A DNA stretch of 64,000 nt, from contig JAHQWK010000025.1 in the NCBI GenBank assembly GCA_029856145.1, forward strand, positions 1-64,000, in the 5' to 3' direction. The position numbers were made by a program, and so were the translations under genes. Source of the stretch: Promethearchaeia archaeon (GTDB lineage Archaea > Asgardarchaeota > Lokiarchaeia > Sigyniarchaeales > SOKP01). The notes beneath the pieces were generated by a model. It ran no database searches, had not been told where the DNA came from, and worked only from the letters and a program-made list of their open reading frames with translations. Position 1 is the stretch's first letter; each line of letters begins with the position of its first letter. This document shows positions 24,809-34,131 of this stretch, piece after piece.

Positions 24809-26893
24809 ATGGAAGATATAACAAAACATCCTATTTTAGAGATACCAGACAGAAAAAAGATTAATTTTACATTTGATGGGGAACAATTAACTGGATTTGA
24901 AGGAATGGTTATATCTTCAGCACTCTTTTTAAATAAAATTAAGATTTTTGGCCATCATGTTAAAGATAACAGTCCGCAGGGCATATTTTGTGCTAATGGT
25001 CAATGTGCTCAATGTAATGTTATTGTGAATGGAATACCCGTAAAAGCATGCATGACACCTCTTAAAGAGGGAATGTTAATAGAAAGTTGTAATGGATTAC
25101 CAGAGCTACCCCCTGAGGATAATGTTGTAACTGTAGGAGATTCTGATATTGTTGATATTGAAGTACTCGTAATTGGTGCGGGTCCAGCAGGATTATCAGC
25201 TACTAAAAGCTTGGGAGAAAATAATGTTAAAGTGATCTTAATAGATGATAAAGCTGAACTTGGAGGTAAATTAGTTCTTCAAACTCATAAATTTTTCGGC
25301 TCACAAGAAGATGTTTATGCTGGTAAACGAGGTATAGATATAGCAAAAATTTTGGGAGAATCTGTTGAAGCTTTATCGAATGTTAAAGTCTGGCTTAATA
25401 GTATTTGTTTAGCAGTATTTAGCGATGGGTTAACCGGTATTTTGAAAAATAATGATACATATGTACTAGTCAAACCTAAATACCTCTTGATTGCTACTGG
25501 CGCTCGAGAGAAAATGCTTGTATTTCCTGGAAATACATTACCAGGAGTTTATGGTGCTGGAGCTTTTCAAACTCTAGTTAACCGTGATTTAATAAAAGCG
25601 GCAGATAAGATATTCATTGTTGGAGGAGGTAATGTAGGTTTAATTGCTGGCTATCATGCAATTCAAGCAGGTATAGACGTTGTAGGTCTAATTGAAGCTT
25701 TACCCAATTGTGGAGGATATAAAGTTCATGAAGACAAACTTCGAAGGTTAGGTGTTCCAATTTATACAAGCCATACAATTGTTTCAGCTAATGGGGAAAA
25801 AGGTGTAGAATCCATAACAATTGCAGAAATCGATAAAAATTTCAATGTTATATCAGGAACTGAAAGAACATTTGCCTGTGATACCATTTTAATTGCTGTA
25901 GGACTGAATCCTGTTGATGAATTTTATTATAAAGCAAAAGAATTTGGATTTAAGTTTTGGGTAGCTGGTGATGCTCAAGAAATAGCAGAAGCTTCTGCTG
26001 CAATATTTACCGGAAAAATTGAAGCTTTAAAAATCCTTAAAGAAATTGGAATCAAAATTTCTGAAGATATTAATCAATTAGATAAATTTGCAGAAGTTAT
26101 GAAAGCCAAACCTCCTCATCCTATCGACATAGAAATTAAATTTAAAGAAGAAGGAATATATCCAGTATTCTATTGTAATCAAGAAATTCCTTGTAATCCA
26201 TGTACGACTGTATGTGATCAACAGCAAATTGAAACTATTGATAATGTAATAACGCAATTACCATATTTTAAGGGAGAGCAAGATTGTGTTGGATGTGGTA
26301 AGTGTGTTGCTGTTTGTCCAGGATTAGCAGTTGTTCTATTAGATTATCGAAAAGATAAGGATTTTCCGTTAGTAACATTTCCTTTTGAGCTTACTGAGGC
26401 GAAATTAGAAAAAGGGGAAAAAGTTATTGTTGTAAGTAATGAAAAGGAATTAGGAGCATTTGAAATTCATAGATCCCGAATATTAAAAGAATTTCCTAAA
26501 ACCCAACTAATCACTATTAGGCTACCTTCAGAAATAGCAAAACAAGCTGTAGCAATTAAGAATTATGAAACTAAATATATTGAACCAATAGATATATATC
26601 AAAAATCATTGACAGATGATGAAACAATAGTTTGCAGGTGCGAACGTGTATCAGTAGGTGAAATTCGAAACTGGATACGTTCAGGAGTCAGAGATTTCAA
26701 TGAATTGAAAGCCTTAACAAAAGTAGGGATGGGGGCTTGTGGCGGTAAAACTTGTACTCCTCTAATTGAGAGAATATTTCGAGAAGAAGGGGTATCTATT
26801 GATGATATTACTCCTGGTAAAAAACGTCCATTGTTTATAGAAATTCCAATGGGAATATTCGCCAATGCTAAAGATAAAAAGGAGGAGCTGTAG
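24809..26893 (+). CDS. Multi-domain FAD/Fe-S subunit of an amino-acid dehydrogenase
   Basis: Large subunit of the group that includes D-proline/sarcosine/opine dehydrogenases and HcnB. Domains in order: a 2Fe-2S domain (Cys61, 66, 69, 81), an FAD/NAD-binding pyridine-nucleotide-oxidoreductase domain (IGAGPAGLSA near 120, second Rossmann motif IVGGGNVGLIAG), and a Cys group CNQEIPCNPCTTVC. Then come a ferredoxin motif CVGCGKCVAVC (about 493-503) and a BFD-like [2Fe-2S] end with CRCERVSVGEI and GACGGKTCTPLI. The extra ferredoxin module suggests electrons leave through ferredoxin-type carriers. It ends exactly where the next gene starts, so the two subunits are made together. Substrate is unproven; D-proline, sarcosine or hydroxyproline are likely classes. 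Confidence 0.85.
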   Translation: MEDITKHPILEIPDRKKINFTFDGEQLTGFEGMVISSALFLNKIKIFGHHVKDNSPQGIFCANGQCAQCNVIVNGIPVKACMTPLKEGMLIESCNGLPELPPEDNVVTVGDSDIVDIEVLVIGAGPAGLSATKSLGENNVKVILIDDKAELGGKLVLQTHKFFGSQEDVYAGKRGIDIAKILGESVEALSNVKVWLNSICLAVFSDGLTGILKNNDTYVLVKPKYLLIATGAREKMLVFPGNTLPGVYGAGAFQTLVNRDLIKAADKIFIVGGGNVGLIAGYHAIQAGIDVVGLIEALPNCGGYKVHEDKLRRLGVPIYTSHTIVSANGEKGVESITIAEIDKNFNVISGTERTFACDTILIAVGLNPVDEFYYKAKEFGFKFWVAGDAQEIAEASAAIFTGKIEALKILKEIGIKISEDINQLDKFAEVMKAKPPHPIDIEIKFKEEGIYPVFYCNQEIPCNPCTTVCDQQQIETIDNVITQLPYFKGEQDCVGCGKCVAVCPGLAVVLLDYRKDKDFPLVTFPFELTEAKLEKGEKVIVVSNEKELGAFEIHRSRILKEFPKTQLITIRLPSEIAKQAVAIKNYETKYIEPIDIYQKSLTDDETIVCRCERVSVGEIRNWIRSGVRDFNELKALTKVGMGACGGKTCTPLIERIFREEGVSIDDITPGKKRPLFIEIPMGIFANAKDKKEEL

Positions 26894-28060
26894 ATGGTTG
26901 AATATGATGTAATTATTATTGGTGCTGGCAGTGTTGGTGTTCCTACGGCTTTAGCAACAGCAAATGATGGACTTAAAACGCTAGTCATTGATTCTCTGCC
27001 TTCAGTTGCTCAAGCAGATAATAAACATGCTATTGGAGGTATTAGAGCTACTCATTCTCATAAAGGAAAAATCTGGTTGTGTCAAAGATCAATAGAAATT
27101 TTTTCTAGTTGGGAAGAAAAATATGGAGATGATATTTGGTGGGATCAAGGAGGTTATACTTTTCTAGCATATTCCGAAGAACATGAACAATTACTAAAAG
27201 AAACAGTAAAACTTCAAAGAAGTTATAATTTGAATATTAATTATGTTGATAAGGAAAAGATAAAGGAAATAATTCCCGGTATTAATGAAGATGGATTATT
27301 AGGAGGAACTTATAGCCTTGAAGACGGGAATGCATCACCTTTGTTATCACTACATTCCTTTTATAGATATTCCAAAAATTTGGGAACAGAATATCACTTT
27401 GATGAAAATGTTATTGATATTCTTACCAAAAATAATAAAATAATTGGTGTTAAGACCACAAAAGGAAAATACCAAACTAAATCAATTATTAATAGTGCTG
27501 GAGCTCAAGCAAAAGATATTGGTAAATTAATTGGAATCGACATTCCTGTAGAACCAGATTCACATGAAGCAGGAATAACAGAACCAGTAAAAAAATTCTT
27601 TTCACCAATGGTTGTAGATATTAGACCATGCTCTGATCCAAAATGTGGAGACTCAAAAAATTATTATTTCTACCAAAATAAAGAAGGTAAAATTATTTTT
27701 TGTTTAACTCCTAGTCCAAGCATTCTAGGTATGGATCGTAGGGAAACAAGCTCATTCTTACCACAAATCTCAAAGAGAATGATAAAACTTCTCCCACGTT
27801 TAAGGAACATAAAAATAAGGCGGACTTGGCGTGGCTTATACCCTATGACACTAGATGGAAACCCTATTGTCGGAAAAATTAGTGAAATTGAAGGATATAT
27901 TAATGCTGTTGGAATGTGTGGGCAGGGATTTATGTTGGGCCCTGGATTAGGAGAACTTCTAAGTCGTGTCTTAACAGAAAAAACTACTTCAAGAGATAAT
28001 GAGATCTTAGATACTCTTTCTTATAAACGCGATTTTGGTGTGGAAGAAGAATTAAAATAA
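26894..28060 (+). CDS. FAD-dependent oxidoreductase, DAO family (catalytic subunit)
   Basis: A 388-residue D-amino-acid-oxidase fold protein, the usual catalytic partner of the preceding gene. It has DVIIIGAGSVGVPTALATAN (FAD motif), the GGIRATHSHKGKIWL segment, a second motif SIINSAGAQAKDI, and the FAD tail DGNPIVGKISEIEGYINAVGM followed by GQGFMLGPGLGELL. The layout resembles proline dehydrogenase beta, sarcosine oxidase beta and HcnC. GGAG lies shortly before its ATG, inside the end of the upstream gene. Together the pair would oxidise a secondary or D-amino acid, in keeping with the neighbouring ornithine and lysine genes. Confidence 0.86.
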   Translation: MVEYDVIIIGAGSVGVPTALATANDGLKTLVIDSLPSVAQADNKHAIGGIRATHSHKGKIWLCQRSIEIFSSWEEKYGDDIWWDQGGYTFLAYSEEHEQLLKETVKLQRSYNLNINYVDKEKIKEIIPGINEDGLLGGTYSLEDGNASPLLSLHSFYRYSKNLGTEYHFDENVIDILTKNNKIIGVKTTKGKYQTKSIINSAGAQAKDIGKLIGIDIPVEPDSHEAGITEPVKKFFSPMVVDIRPCSDPKCGDSKNYYFYQNKEGKIIFCLTPSPSILGMDRRETSSFLPQISKRMIKLLPRLRNIKIRRTWRGLYPMTLDGNPIVGKISEIEGYINAVGMCGQGFMLGPGLGELLSRVLTEKTTSRDNEILDTLSYKRDFGVEEELK

Positions 28061-28143
28061 AATCGAATAAGCACATATCTTGATTTAAATCTAATCTTTC
28101 TTTTTTATACTCAATTGGAATTAAAAATTTTAAAATACTAAAA

Positions 28144-29076
28144 ATGGTTCGACATCTTTTAAAAGTATCAGATTTTTCAAAAGAAGAATGTGAGAAGGTT
28201 ATTGATAAATCAATTGAGATCAAGAAAAATACTGAAAAATATAGTTCTGCTTTAGAAGGGGAAACCTTACTGATGCTGTTTGAAAAACCTTCCTTAAGAA
28301 CTCGAATATCTTTTGAGACAGGCATGCAACAATTAGGAGGACATGCTATTTTTTACTCAATAAAAGATTCTCCTTTAGGTAAAAAGGAAAATATTTCCGA
28401 TACAGCAAAAGTCGCTTCTCGATTTGTTAATATAATAGCTGCTCGTGTTTTCAAAAGACAAGATATTTGGGATTTAGCTAAATATGCTGATGTACCGGTT
28501 ATTAATATGCTTGATGATTTTGCGCATCCCTGTCAAATTCTTGGTGATTTTCAAACCATTAAAGAGAAAAAAACTCATTTAGAGAAAATGAAATTATCCT
28601 ACTTTGGTGATGCTTATAATAATGTTACTTATGATTTAATGCGAATGTGTGCATTATTCGGCTGGAGAATGGATGTAGCTTGCCCTAATTCTCCAGAATA
28701 TTCACCCGAACAAACTGTACTAGATGAAGTTTCTCAGATCTCTAAAGAAACCGGCGCTGAGGTAAAAGTTGTTCATGATACTATAGAAGCTGCTCGAGAT
28801 TCTGATGTTATATATACTGACAGCTGGATGAGTTATGGAATACCACAGGAACAAGAAGAAAAGCGGAAAAAAGCTTTTATGCATTATCAAGTTACATTAT
28901 CAGTTATGGAAGTAGCAAAAACAGATGCAATTTTTATGAATTGTTTACCCGCTATGAGGGAATATGAACAAACAACTGATGTAATTGATGGTCCTCAATC
29001 TATTGTTTTTGATCAGGCAGAAAATAGATTACATATTCAAAAAGCAATAATGCTCTTTCTACGAGATAAATTTTAG
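28144..29076 (+). CDS. argF: Ornithine carbamoyltransferase-like enzyme
   Basis: Transfers carbamoyl groups between carbamoyl phosphate and ornithine. Motifs: carbamoyl-phosphate loop FEKPSLRTRISFE (usual form STRTR), FAHPCQILGD, and the C-terminal NCLPAMREYEQT. In ornithine enzymes the last motif is usually HCLPA, and the SMG loop reads MSYG here, so a related acceptor such as putrescine is possible. At 310 residues it is full length. A broken carbamate kinase follows after one LRR gene, and an intact one lies at 33211, so a catabolic role (citrulline to ornithine plus ATP) is favoured. No arginine deiminase is in view. Confidence 0.85.
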   Translation: MVRHLLKVSDFSKEECEKVIDKSIEIKKNTEKYSSALEGETLLMLFEKPSLRTRISFETGMQQLGGHAIFYSIKDSPLGKKENISDTAKVASRFVNIIAARVFKRQDIWDLAKYADVPVINMLDDFAHPCQILGDFQTIKEKKTHLEKMKLSYFGDAYNNVTYDLMRMCALFGWRMDVACPNSPEYSPEQTVLDEVSQISKETGAEVKVVHDTIEAARDSDVIYTDSWMSYGIPQEQEEKRKKAFMHYQVTLSVMEVAKTDAIFMNCLPAMREYEQTTDVIDGPQSIVFDQAENRLHIQKAIMLFLRDKF

Positions 29077-29196
29077 CTTTAAATTCAATTTAAAAGATTT
29101 ATATAGATCAATATTTTAAGTATTTTGAAATAATTGAAGGTATTGAAATTATTCAATATTAATTTAAGGTACATAATAAAAAAATAGGTGAACCAA

Positions 29197-30018
29197 TTGA
29201 GCTTCATAATAACTAAAGGAATCAAAAATAAAGTTAAAAGAGGAAAATTGTCTTTAAAGAATATGGGCATCACCAATATGTTTGAGATTCAGGGGCTTGG
29301 TAATCTTACAAATCTAAGGAAATTAGATCTAAAAAAAAATGCTATAACAAAAATTGAAAACTTAGATTGGTTGATAAGTCTAGAGAAGTTAAAACTTAAA
29401 AAGAATAATATTCTAGAGATTGAAGGACTTGATAAATTACAGAATTTAATTAATTTAAATTTAAGTTGTAATCAAATACGAGAAATTAAAGGTCTTGAAA
29501 ACTTGACTAATTTAAAGCGTCTAAATTTAAGAGAAAACCAAATTACAGACATAAAGGGGCTTGAGAGTCTTAAGAACCTAAAATATTTAAGTCTAGGTTT
29601 AAATCAAATAACAAAAGTAAGCGGTCTTGATACACTTGAAAATTTAGAAGGCTTAGATCTTTCAAATAATCAAATCTCTAAAATTGAAGGGCTTGAAAAC
29701 TTAACTAATTTAAAAACTTTATATCTTACAAAAAATAATTTCACTGTTATAGAAGGTTTACAAAACTTACGAAATCTAAGACAAATTACTATTGGATTTA
29801 AAAGAGTAATCGGGGGGGTAGAGCTTAATGGAAAAAAATTCCCTACAAATGAAAGAAAAAAAATGGGTGTTAAATTTGAACCAGAATATGGTATGCGAAT
29901 AAATGCAAGAAAAATAGTTCTATACTGTCAATTTCCAAGAGAGACGGAAATTTTTGATATCCCTACTTCTGGTATATCTGATTCACAAAAAGATTGGAAG
30001 AAAAGAATAAAAAAGTGA
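29197..30018 (+). CDS. SDS22-type leucine-rich repeat protein
   Basis: An intracellular LRR protein of about 273 residues without signal peptide. From about residue 30 on there are roughly seven to eight 22-residue repeats of the form L..L..L.L..N.I..I.GL..L (for example LNLRENQITDIKGLESLKNL), the SDS22-like class common in eukaryotes and Asgard archaea. The C-terminal 60 residues leave the repeat pattern (KPxEYG-like cap, then RKIVLYCQFPRETEIFDIPT). The start is taken as TTG 29197, five bases after GGTGA; the GTG at 29188 lies within that Shine-Dalgarno. Likely a protein-binding scaffold; its partner is unknown. Confidence 0.85.
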   Translation: MSFIITKGIKNKVKRGKLSLKNMGITNMFEIQGLGNLTNLRKLDLKKNAITKIENLDWLISLEKLKLKKNNILEIEGLDKLQNLINLNLSCNQIREIKGLENLTNLKRLNLRENQITDIKGLESLKNLKYLSLGLNQITKVSGLDTLENLEGLDLSNNQISKIEGLENLTNLKTLYLTKNNFTVIEGLQNLRNLRQITIGFKRVIGGVELNGKKFPTNERKKMGVKFEPEYGMRINARKIVLYCQFPRETEIFDIPTSGISDSQKDWKKRIKK

Positions 30019-30126
30019 ATAGCATCTTTGAATCCACTATTCGAGAATAATCTTGGTGTATGAAAAAAATTTTAAATAAAAAGCAAGATAATCTTATTTT
30101 TCTATTAAATGTGTGATTGATTTTCT

Positions 30127-30261
30127 ATGAAAACTCTGATTGTTGCACTTGGTGGGAATGCATTAATTAAATTTGGAGAAGAAGGTACCACAGAAGAGCA
30201 ATTTCGAAATTTGAGAGTTCCTATAAGTCAAATTGCGAAATTAGCAAGAGACTATAAATAA
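30127..30261 (+). pseudogene. Relic of carbamate kinase N-terminus
   Basis: Forty-four codons read MKTLIVALGGNALIKFGEEG, then TTEEQFRNLRVPISQIAKLA and RDYK before a stop. The intact carbamate kinase at 33211 begins MKTLIIALGGNALIRPGEEG and then follows the same pattern up to SRDYQIIITHGNGP. The relic breaks exactly before the conserved THGNGP loop, so it cannot be active. It lies downstream of the carbamoyltransferase, the natural place for this gene in a catabolic operon. Confidence 0.88.
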
Positions 30262-30286
30262 AGGAGAAATCTCTGTCTCATACAAA

Positions 30287-30553
30287 TTGCGTTTTGCAGA
30301 TATTGATGAATTTGTCGAGGAATACGTGGAAAATATTGAAGTAGCAACGCTTTTAGGTAATGGGAATGCAAAGATTAGCAAATTAGATGAAAAAGTAGAG
30401 AAGTTAGAACAGCAAAACGATGCACTAAACAAGGTTCTTGAAGAATTTATTGAAGATAAAAAGAAAATGGAAAAGCAATTGAGCAAAGAAATTAAGAAAA
30501 ACACAGAATTGATTACTAAACTTGCTGAAAAAATCAAAAATCAAGATAAATAA
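30287..30553 (+). CDS. Small coiled-coil protein
   Basis: An 88-residue product. The first 30 residues read FADIDEFVEEYVENIEVATL; the rest is an unbroken charged coiled coil with heptad-like Leu/Ile spacing (KLDEKVEKLEQQNDALNKVL and on to KLAEKIKNQDK). The start is uncertain: the only usual codon is TTG 30287, while AAGGAG lies 20 bases earlier. The frame is open for 14 more codons upstream, so it could be the tail of a broken gene. It begins just after the carbamate kinase relic. No function can be assigned. Confidence 0.5.
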   Translation: MRFADIDEFVEEYVENIEVATLLGNGNAKISKLDEKVEKLEQQNDALNKVLEEFIEDKKKMEKQLSKEIKKNTELITKLAEKIKNQDK

Positions 30554-30662
30554 AAATTTTTTAAACTCCTTTTTTTTCAAATCTAATCAAAGAGATTTAT
30601 AAATCTTGGTATTAAATTAAAACATGAACTATTTTAACAATAAAAATGTGATTGATTAAAAA

Positions 30663-32183
30663 ATGGTTAAAAAAAAAATAATTTTATTTTTATTAGTACC
30701 CCTCATAATTGTAAGTTCTATTGTTGCTGTTTTTTTATTTTTCCCAAAAGGAACTTCAGATAATCCAATTGAGTACAATTTTAGAACAAAATGGGACACG
30801 TCACGAATAAGTTTGGGTTCGAGTACTCCCAATCAAATCAAATTACCATTGGAATCAGGAGGAACCTATGATTTTACGGTCAATTGGGGTGATGAAACTA
30901 ACGACACGATAACGAGCTGGAACCAAGCAGAAAAAACGCATACATATTCTTCAGAAGGTGTTTACACGATTAGAATAAACGGAACAATTACTGGTTGGAG
31001 TTTTAATAATGGTGGAGATAGATTAAAACTACTTGAAATTCAAGAATGGCATGTTTTACGACTTGGAAATGCAGGATCCTATTTTTATGGATGTTCTAAT
31101 CTGAAGATTACAGCCAGTGATGTTTTAAATTTAACAGGAACATCTAATTTTTATAGTGCTTTTAGAGGTTGCAGTTCTATTAATAAAGTAAAAAGAATGA
31201 ATGAATGGGACACATCAAAGGTTATAAATATGAGCTACATGTTCTATAGTGCTAATCACTTCATCCAAGATATTGGCAACTGGAATGTTTCAAGCGTTAC
31301 AGACATGAGCTCTATGTTCCGAAATATTTTTTACTTCAACCAAGACATTAGTTCCTGGAATGTTTCAAGGGTTACAAATATGCAATATATGTTCTATGAG
31401 GTTTTTTCCTTTAACCAAGACATTGGCAACTGGAATGTTTCTAGGGTTACAAATATGCAGTTCATGTTCAGGGATGCTACTTCCTTCAACCAAGACATTG
31501 GTTCCTGGAATGTTTCTAGGGTTACAAATATGCAGTACATGTTCGCTAGTGCTACTTCCTTCAACCAAGACATTGGTTCCTGGAATGTTTCAAGCGTTAC
31601 AAATATGCAGTCAATGTTCGCTAGTGCTACTTCCTTCAACCAAGACATTGGTTCCTGGAATGTTTCAAGCGTTACAAATATGCAGTACATGTTCGCTAGT
31701 GCTACTTCCTTCAACCAAGACATTGGTTCCTGGAATGTTTCTAGGGTTACAAATATGCAGTACATGTTCGCTGCTACTTCCTTCAACCAAGACATTGGTT
31801 CCTGGAATGTTTCTAGGGTTACAAATATGCAGTTAATGTTCGCTAGTGCTATTTTCTTCAACCAAGACATTGGTTCCTGGAATGTTTCAAGCGTTACAAA
31901 TATGCAGTTAATGTTCGCTAGTGCTACTTCCTTCAACCAAGACATTGGTTCCTGGAATGTTTCAAGCGTTACAGAAATGGATTCAATGTTCCAAGGTGTA
32001 ACATTATCGACACTTAATTATGATAATTTATTGATTGGATGGTCGGCGTTAACCTTGCAAAATGGAGTCTCATTTAATGGAGGTAATTCTCAATATAGTA
32101 AGAGTCCAAGTCTCGCTGCTACAGCAAGAGCGAATATTATTAGTAGTTTTAATTGGTCGATTATAGATGGTGGACCGGTCTAG
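30663..32183 (+). CDS. BspA/DUF285-repeat surface protein
   Basis: A 506-residue extracytoplasmic protein. A hydrophobic N-terminal anchor or signal lies at about 5-27 ([20 protein letters not shown]). A PKD-like segment with [14 protein letters not shown] and [13 protein letters not shown] covers about 60-105. The rest is DUF285 repeats with the core [18 protein letters not shown], 25 residues each, ten in a row from residue 190. The end, with [11 protein letters not shown] and [17 protein letters not shown], is the family's normal C-terminal part. Such proteins bind other cells or surfaces in anaerobes. The start ATG 30663 is not preceded by a good Shine-Dalgarno. Confidence 0.9.
   Translation: MVKKKIILFLLVPLIIVSSIVAVFLFFPKGTSDNPIEYNFRTKWDTSRISLGSSTPNQIKLPLESGGTYDFTVNWGDETNDTITSWNQAEKTHTYSSEGVYTIRINGTITGWSFNNGGDRLKLLEIQEWHVLRLGNAGSYFYGCSNLKITASDVLNLTGTSNFYSAFRGCSSINKVKRMNEWDTSKVINMSYMFYSANHFIQDIGNWNVSSVTDMSSMFRNIFYFNQDISSWNVSRVTNMQYMFYEVFSFNQDIGNWNVSRVTNMQFMFRDATSFNQDIGSWNVSRVTNMQYMFASATSFNQDIGSWNVSSVTNMQSMFASATSFNQDIGSWNVSSVTNMQYMFASATSFNQDIGSWNVSRVTNMQYMFAATSFNQDIGSWNVSRVTNMQLMFASAIFFNQDIGSWNVSSVTNMQLMFASATSFNQDIGSWNVSSVTEMDSMFQGVTLSTLNYDNLLIGWSALTLQNGVSFNGGNSQYSKSPSLAATARANIISSFNWSIIDGGPV
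31230..31976 (+). repeat. Ten tandem 75-bp repeats inside the DUF285 gene
   Basis: Nine units of 75 bp and one of 72 bp (the eighth, where MFASATSF has become MFAATSF). Units four to ten are nearly identical in DNA, including third codon positions, while units one to three have diverged. This points to recent expansion by unequal exchange. Open frames seen on both strands here are by-products of the repeat. Confidence 0.92.
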
Positions 32184-32321
32184 AAAAACTAAAACATTTT
32201 TCTTTTAATAATCCAACCACATTTTTCGAATATTTTTGATTAAATTAGTGTTATGATTAAAAAAAAAGCTTAATCCTCCCTACGTTTTCCATTGCAACCA
32301 GCTTTATCAATAGTGATTAAA

Positions 32322-33086
32322 TTACACAATTTTTATATATTTAATTAATCTTAAATTACATAAAATTAGGTTGGAATTATCATCTAAATATAATTTTTCT
32401 AGATCTCTAAATTGTGAAATTAACGATGGGAATTCTTTTAAGTTATTAAATCTTAAATCAAGTCCTGATAATGTTTTCTTTTTAAAAACTAATGAATACT
32501 GAGGTGATAACGGTTGATCAAAAAATCTACTTCCTTCCACGATTCTTGGTTCTCTATTAATAAGTTTTCCTATTCCTTTTAGAGCGTCAATTTCATTCAT
32601 ACTTAGAAATGAATCTAATAATTCTTCTTTTAAATATTCTTTTATATACCCTTCACTTATTAGATACTTAATAACAGATGGATGTCCACTTTCAAACCGT
32701 TTTATTATTTCCTCTTTTAGAGTAATTTCAGCATAGGAATCTCCTAATTCCACTAATTTTTTAAGTAATGGAAAAGCAATTGTTCTATGAAGCAATCGAG
32801 TATCGTAATCATTCTCTGCCCATGCTTGCAAGTTGGAGCAGTGAGCCCAGAATTCTTGGTCTGGAGTAATATTAAATGATGATAGTGAACTCTCTTTAAG
32901 TGAAATATCTAAGATTTCTTCTGCTTCATCTATCGAATTTAAACTCTTGATATAACCAAGGTTTTCTTTGGGGATATGTATTAATAAATATTTGCATTGT
33001 CGGAATAATTCATTATTAACATAAATATTTGTCTTTCCATCTTCCAACCTTAATTTGATATACTTATTAAGTATAAACTCTCGCAT
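32322..33086 (-). CDS. Asgard-type LRR-associated protein with a short LRR tail
   Basis: A 254-residue soluble protein. The N-terminal part has KYIKLRLEDGKTNIYVNNEL, a block SIDEAEEILD, then ITPDQEFWAHCSNLQAWAEN followed by DYDTRLLHRTIAFPLLKKL. I associate this text with LRR proteins common in Lokiarchaeia. Two leucine-rich repeats follow at the end (LSGLDLRFNNLKEFPSLISQ and FRDLEKLYLDDNSNL). Relatives usually carry more repeats, so this copy looks short. It is convergent with the DUF285 gene. Function unknown; protein-protein binding is likely. Confidence 0.7.
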   Translation of the reverse strand: MREFILNKYIKLRLEDGKTNIYVNNELFRQCKYLLIHIPKENLGYIKSLNSIDEAEEILDISLKESSLSSFNITPDQEFWAHCSNLQAWAENDYDTRLLHRTIAFPLLKKLVELGDSYAEITLKEEIIKRFESGHPSVIKYLISEGYIKEYLKEELLDSFLSMNEIDALKGIGKLINREPRIVEGSRFFDQPLSPQYSLVFKKKTLSGLDLRFNNLKEFPSLISQFRDLEKLYLDDNSNLILCNLRLIKYIKIV

Positions 33087-33210
33087 AAATCAAGTAAAGA
33101 TTTTAAGATTTGAATCTAATCATGAAAATAATCGTTAATAAAATTTTTAAATGTTTACTGTCTAAAAGATTTATTAAATTATAAAATTTATATCTTGAGA
33201 CACAATCTTT

Positions 33211-34128
33211 ATGAAGACTCTAATTATAGCTCTTGGTGGGAATGCCCTTATCAGACCAGGTGAAGAGGGAACTGTCAAGCAAATGCTGAATAATCTAAGA
33301 GCTCCAATTGGGCAGATTGCGGAGCTCTCTCGAGATTATCAGATCATCATCACACATGGTAATGGGCCCATGGTGGGCTCACTCCTCCTACAACAAGAAG
33401 CCGCTCTCCATGTTATTAAGATGCCTTTACAAATATTAGTAGCAGAAACTCAAGGCCAGATTGGTTTCATGATTGAGAGTACATTGGATGAAGAGCTTAT
33501 GAAAATAGAACTCGATGAAGAAAAGCTTTTCATCACAGTTTTAACTTATGTAAAAGTTGATTCTAAAGATCCTGCTTTTAAGAATCCTACTAAACCAATT
33601 GGTCCTGCGTACCCTGTTCGTACAAAACAAGGTCAAGTGAAGACAGCTAAAGGATGGCGTCAGGTTGTTCCTTCCCCTAAACCAATAAAAATTTATCAAT
33701 GGCGTGAAATAAAGAAGTTAATGGAATTAGGAAGTTGGATTGTAATAGCGTGTGGTGGAGGAGGTATACCTGTAATAAAAGAAGCAAAAAGGTTGTATGG
33801 TGTCGAAGCAGTAATAGATAAAGACCTTGCTAGTTCAAAATTAGCTGAACAAGTAGGCGCAGAGATTCTTCTTATTGCTACTGATGTTGAGAAAGTTGCT
33901 CTTAATTATGGAACTCCTAATCAGAAAGATCTAGAAAAACTGTCTGTATCTGAAGCTAAAAAATATTTGGAAGAAAATCAATTCCCTGCTGGAAGTATGG
34001 GCCCAAAAATTCAAGCAGTAATTAATTTTATGGAAGCAGGGGGAGAAAAAGCAATTATTACTTCAATAGATAAAATTAAAGATGCTTTAGAAGGAAAAGC
34101 TGGAACTCATATTCTTTTAGATAATTAA
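33211..34128 (+). CDS. arcC: Carbamate kinase
   Basis: Makes ATP from carbamoyl phosphate and ADP. The 305-residue protein has all family marks: ALGGNALIRPGEEGT at the start, ITHGNGPMVGSLLLQ, the substrate region GPAYP, VIACGGGGIPV, LLIATDVEKV, and FPAGSMGPKIQAVINFMEAG near the end. It belongs functionally with the carbamoyltransferase at 28144, although 4.1 kb of surface and LRR genes separate them; a broken copy sits near the expected operon position. It is convergent with rocD, with only three bases between. Confidence 0.95.
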   Translation: MKTLIIALGGNALIRPGEEGTVKQMLNNLRAPIGQIAELSRDYQIIITHGNGPMVGSLLLQQEAALHVIKMPLQILVAETQGQIGFMIESTLDEELMKIELDEEKLFITVLTYVKVDSKDPAFKNPTKPIGPAYPVRTKQGQVKTAKGWRQVVPSPKPIKIYQWREIKKLMELGSWIVIACGGGGIPVIKEAKRLYGVEAVIDKDLASSKLAEQVGAEILLIATDVEKVALNYGTPNQKDLEKLSVSEAKKYLEENQFPAGSMGPKIQAVINFMEAGGEKAIITSIDKIKDALEGKAGTHILLDN

Positions 34129-34131
34129 TTT

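Noticed and set aside
30110-30657. Shared TGTGATTGATT just before the arcC relic and before the DUF285 gene
   Set aside because: Only about 11 bases and AT-rich; could be chance. Not strong enough for a promoter motif.
31360-31945. Long open frames on other frames of both strands within the repeat region
   Set aside because: They are by-products of a repeat without stops; they encode nothing but shifted copies of the same unit.
31230-31976. CRISPR-like array from the regular 75-bp repeats
   Set aside because: The period is a multiple of three, there are no unique spacers, and the repeats encode DUF285 units in frame.
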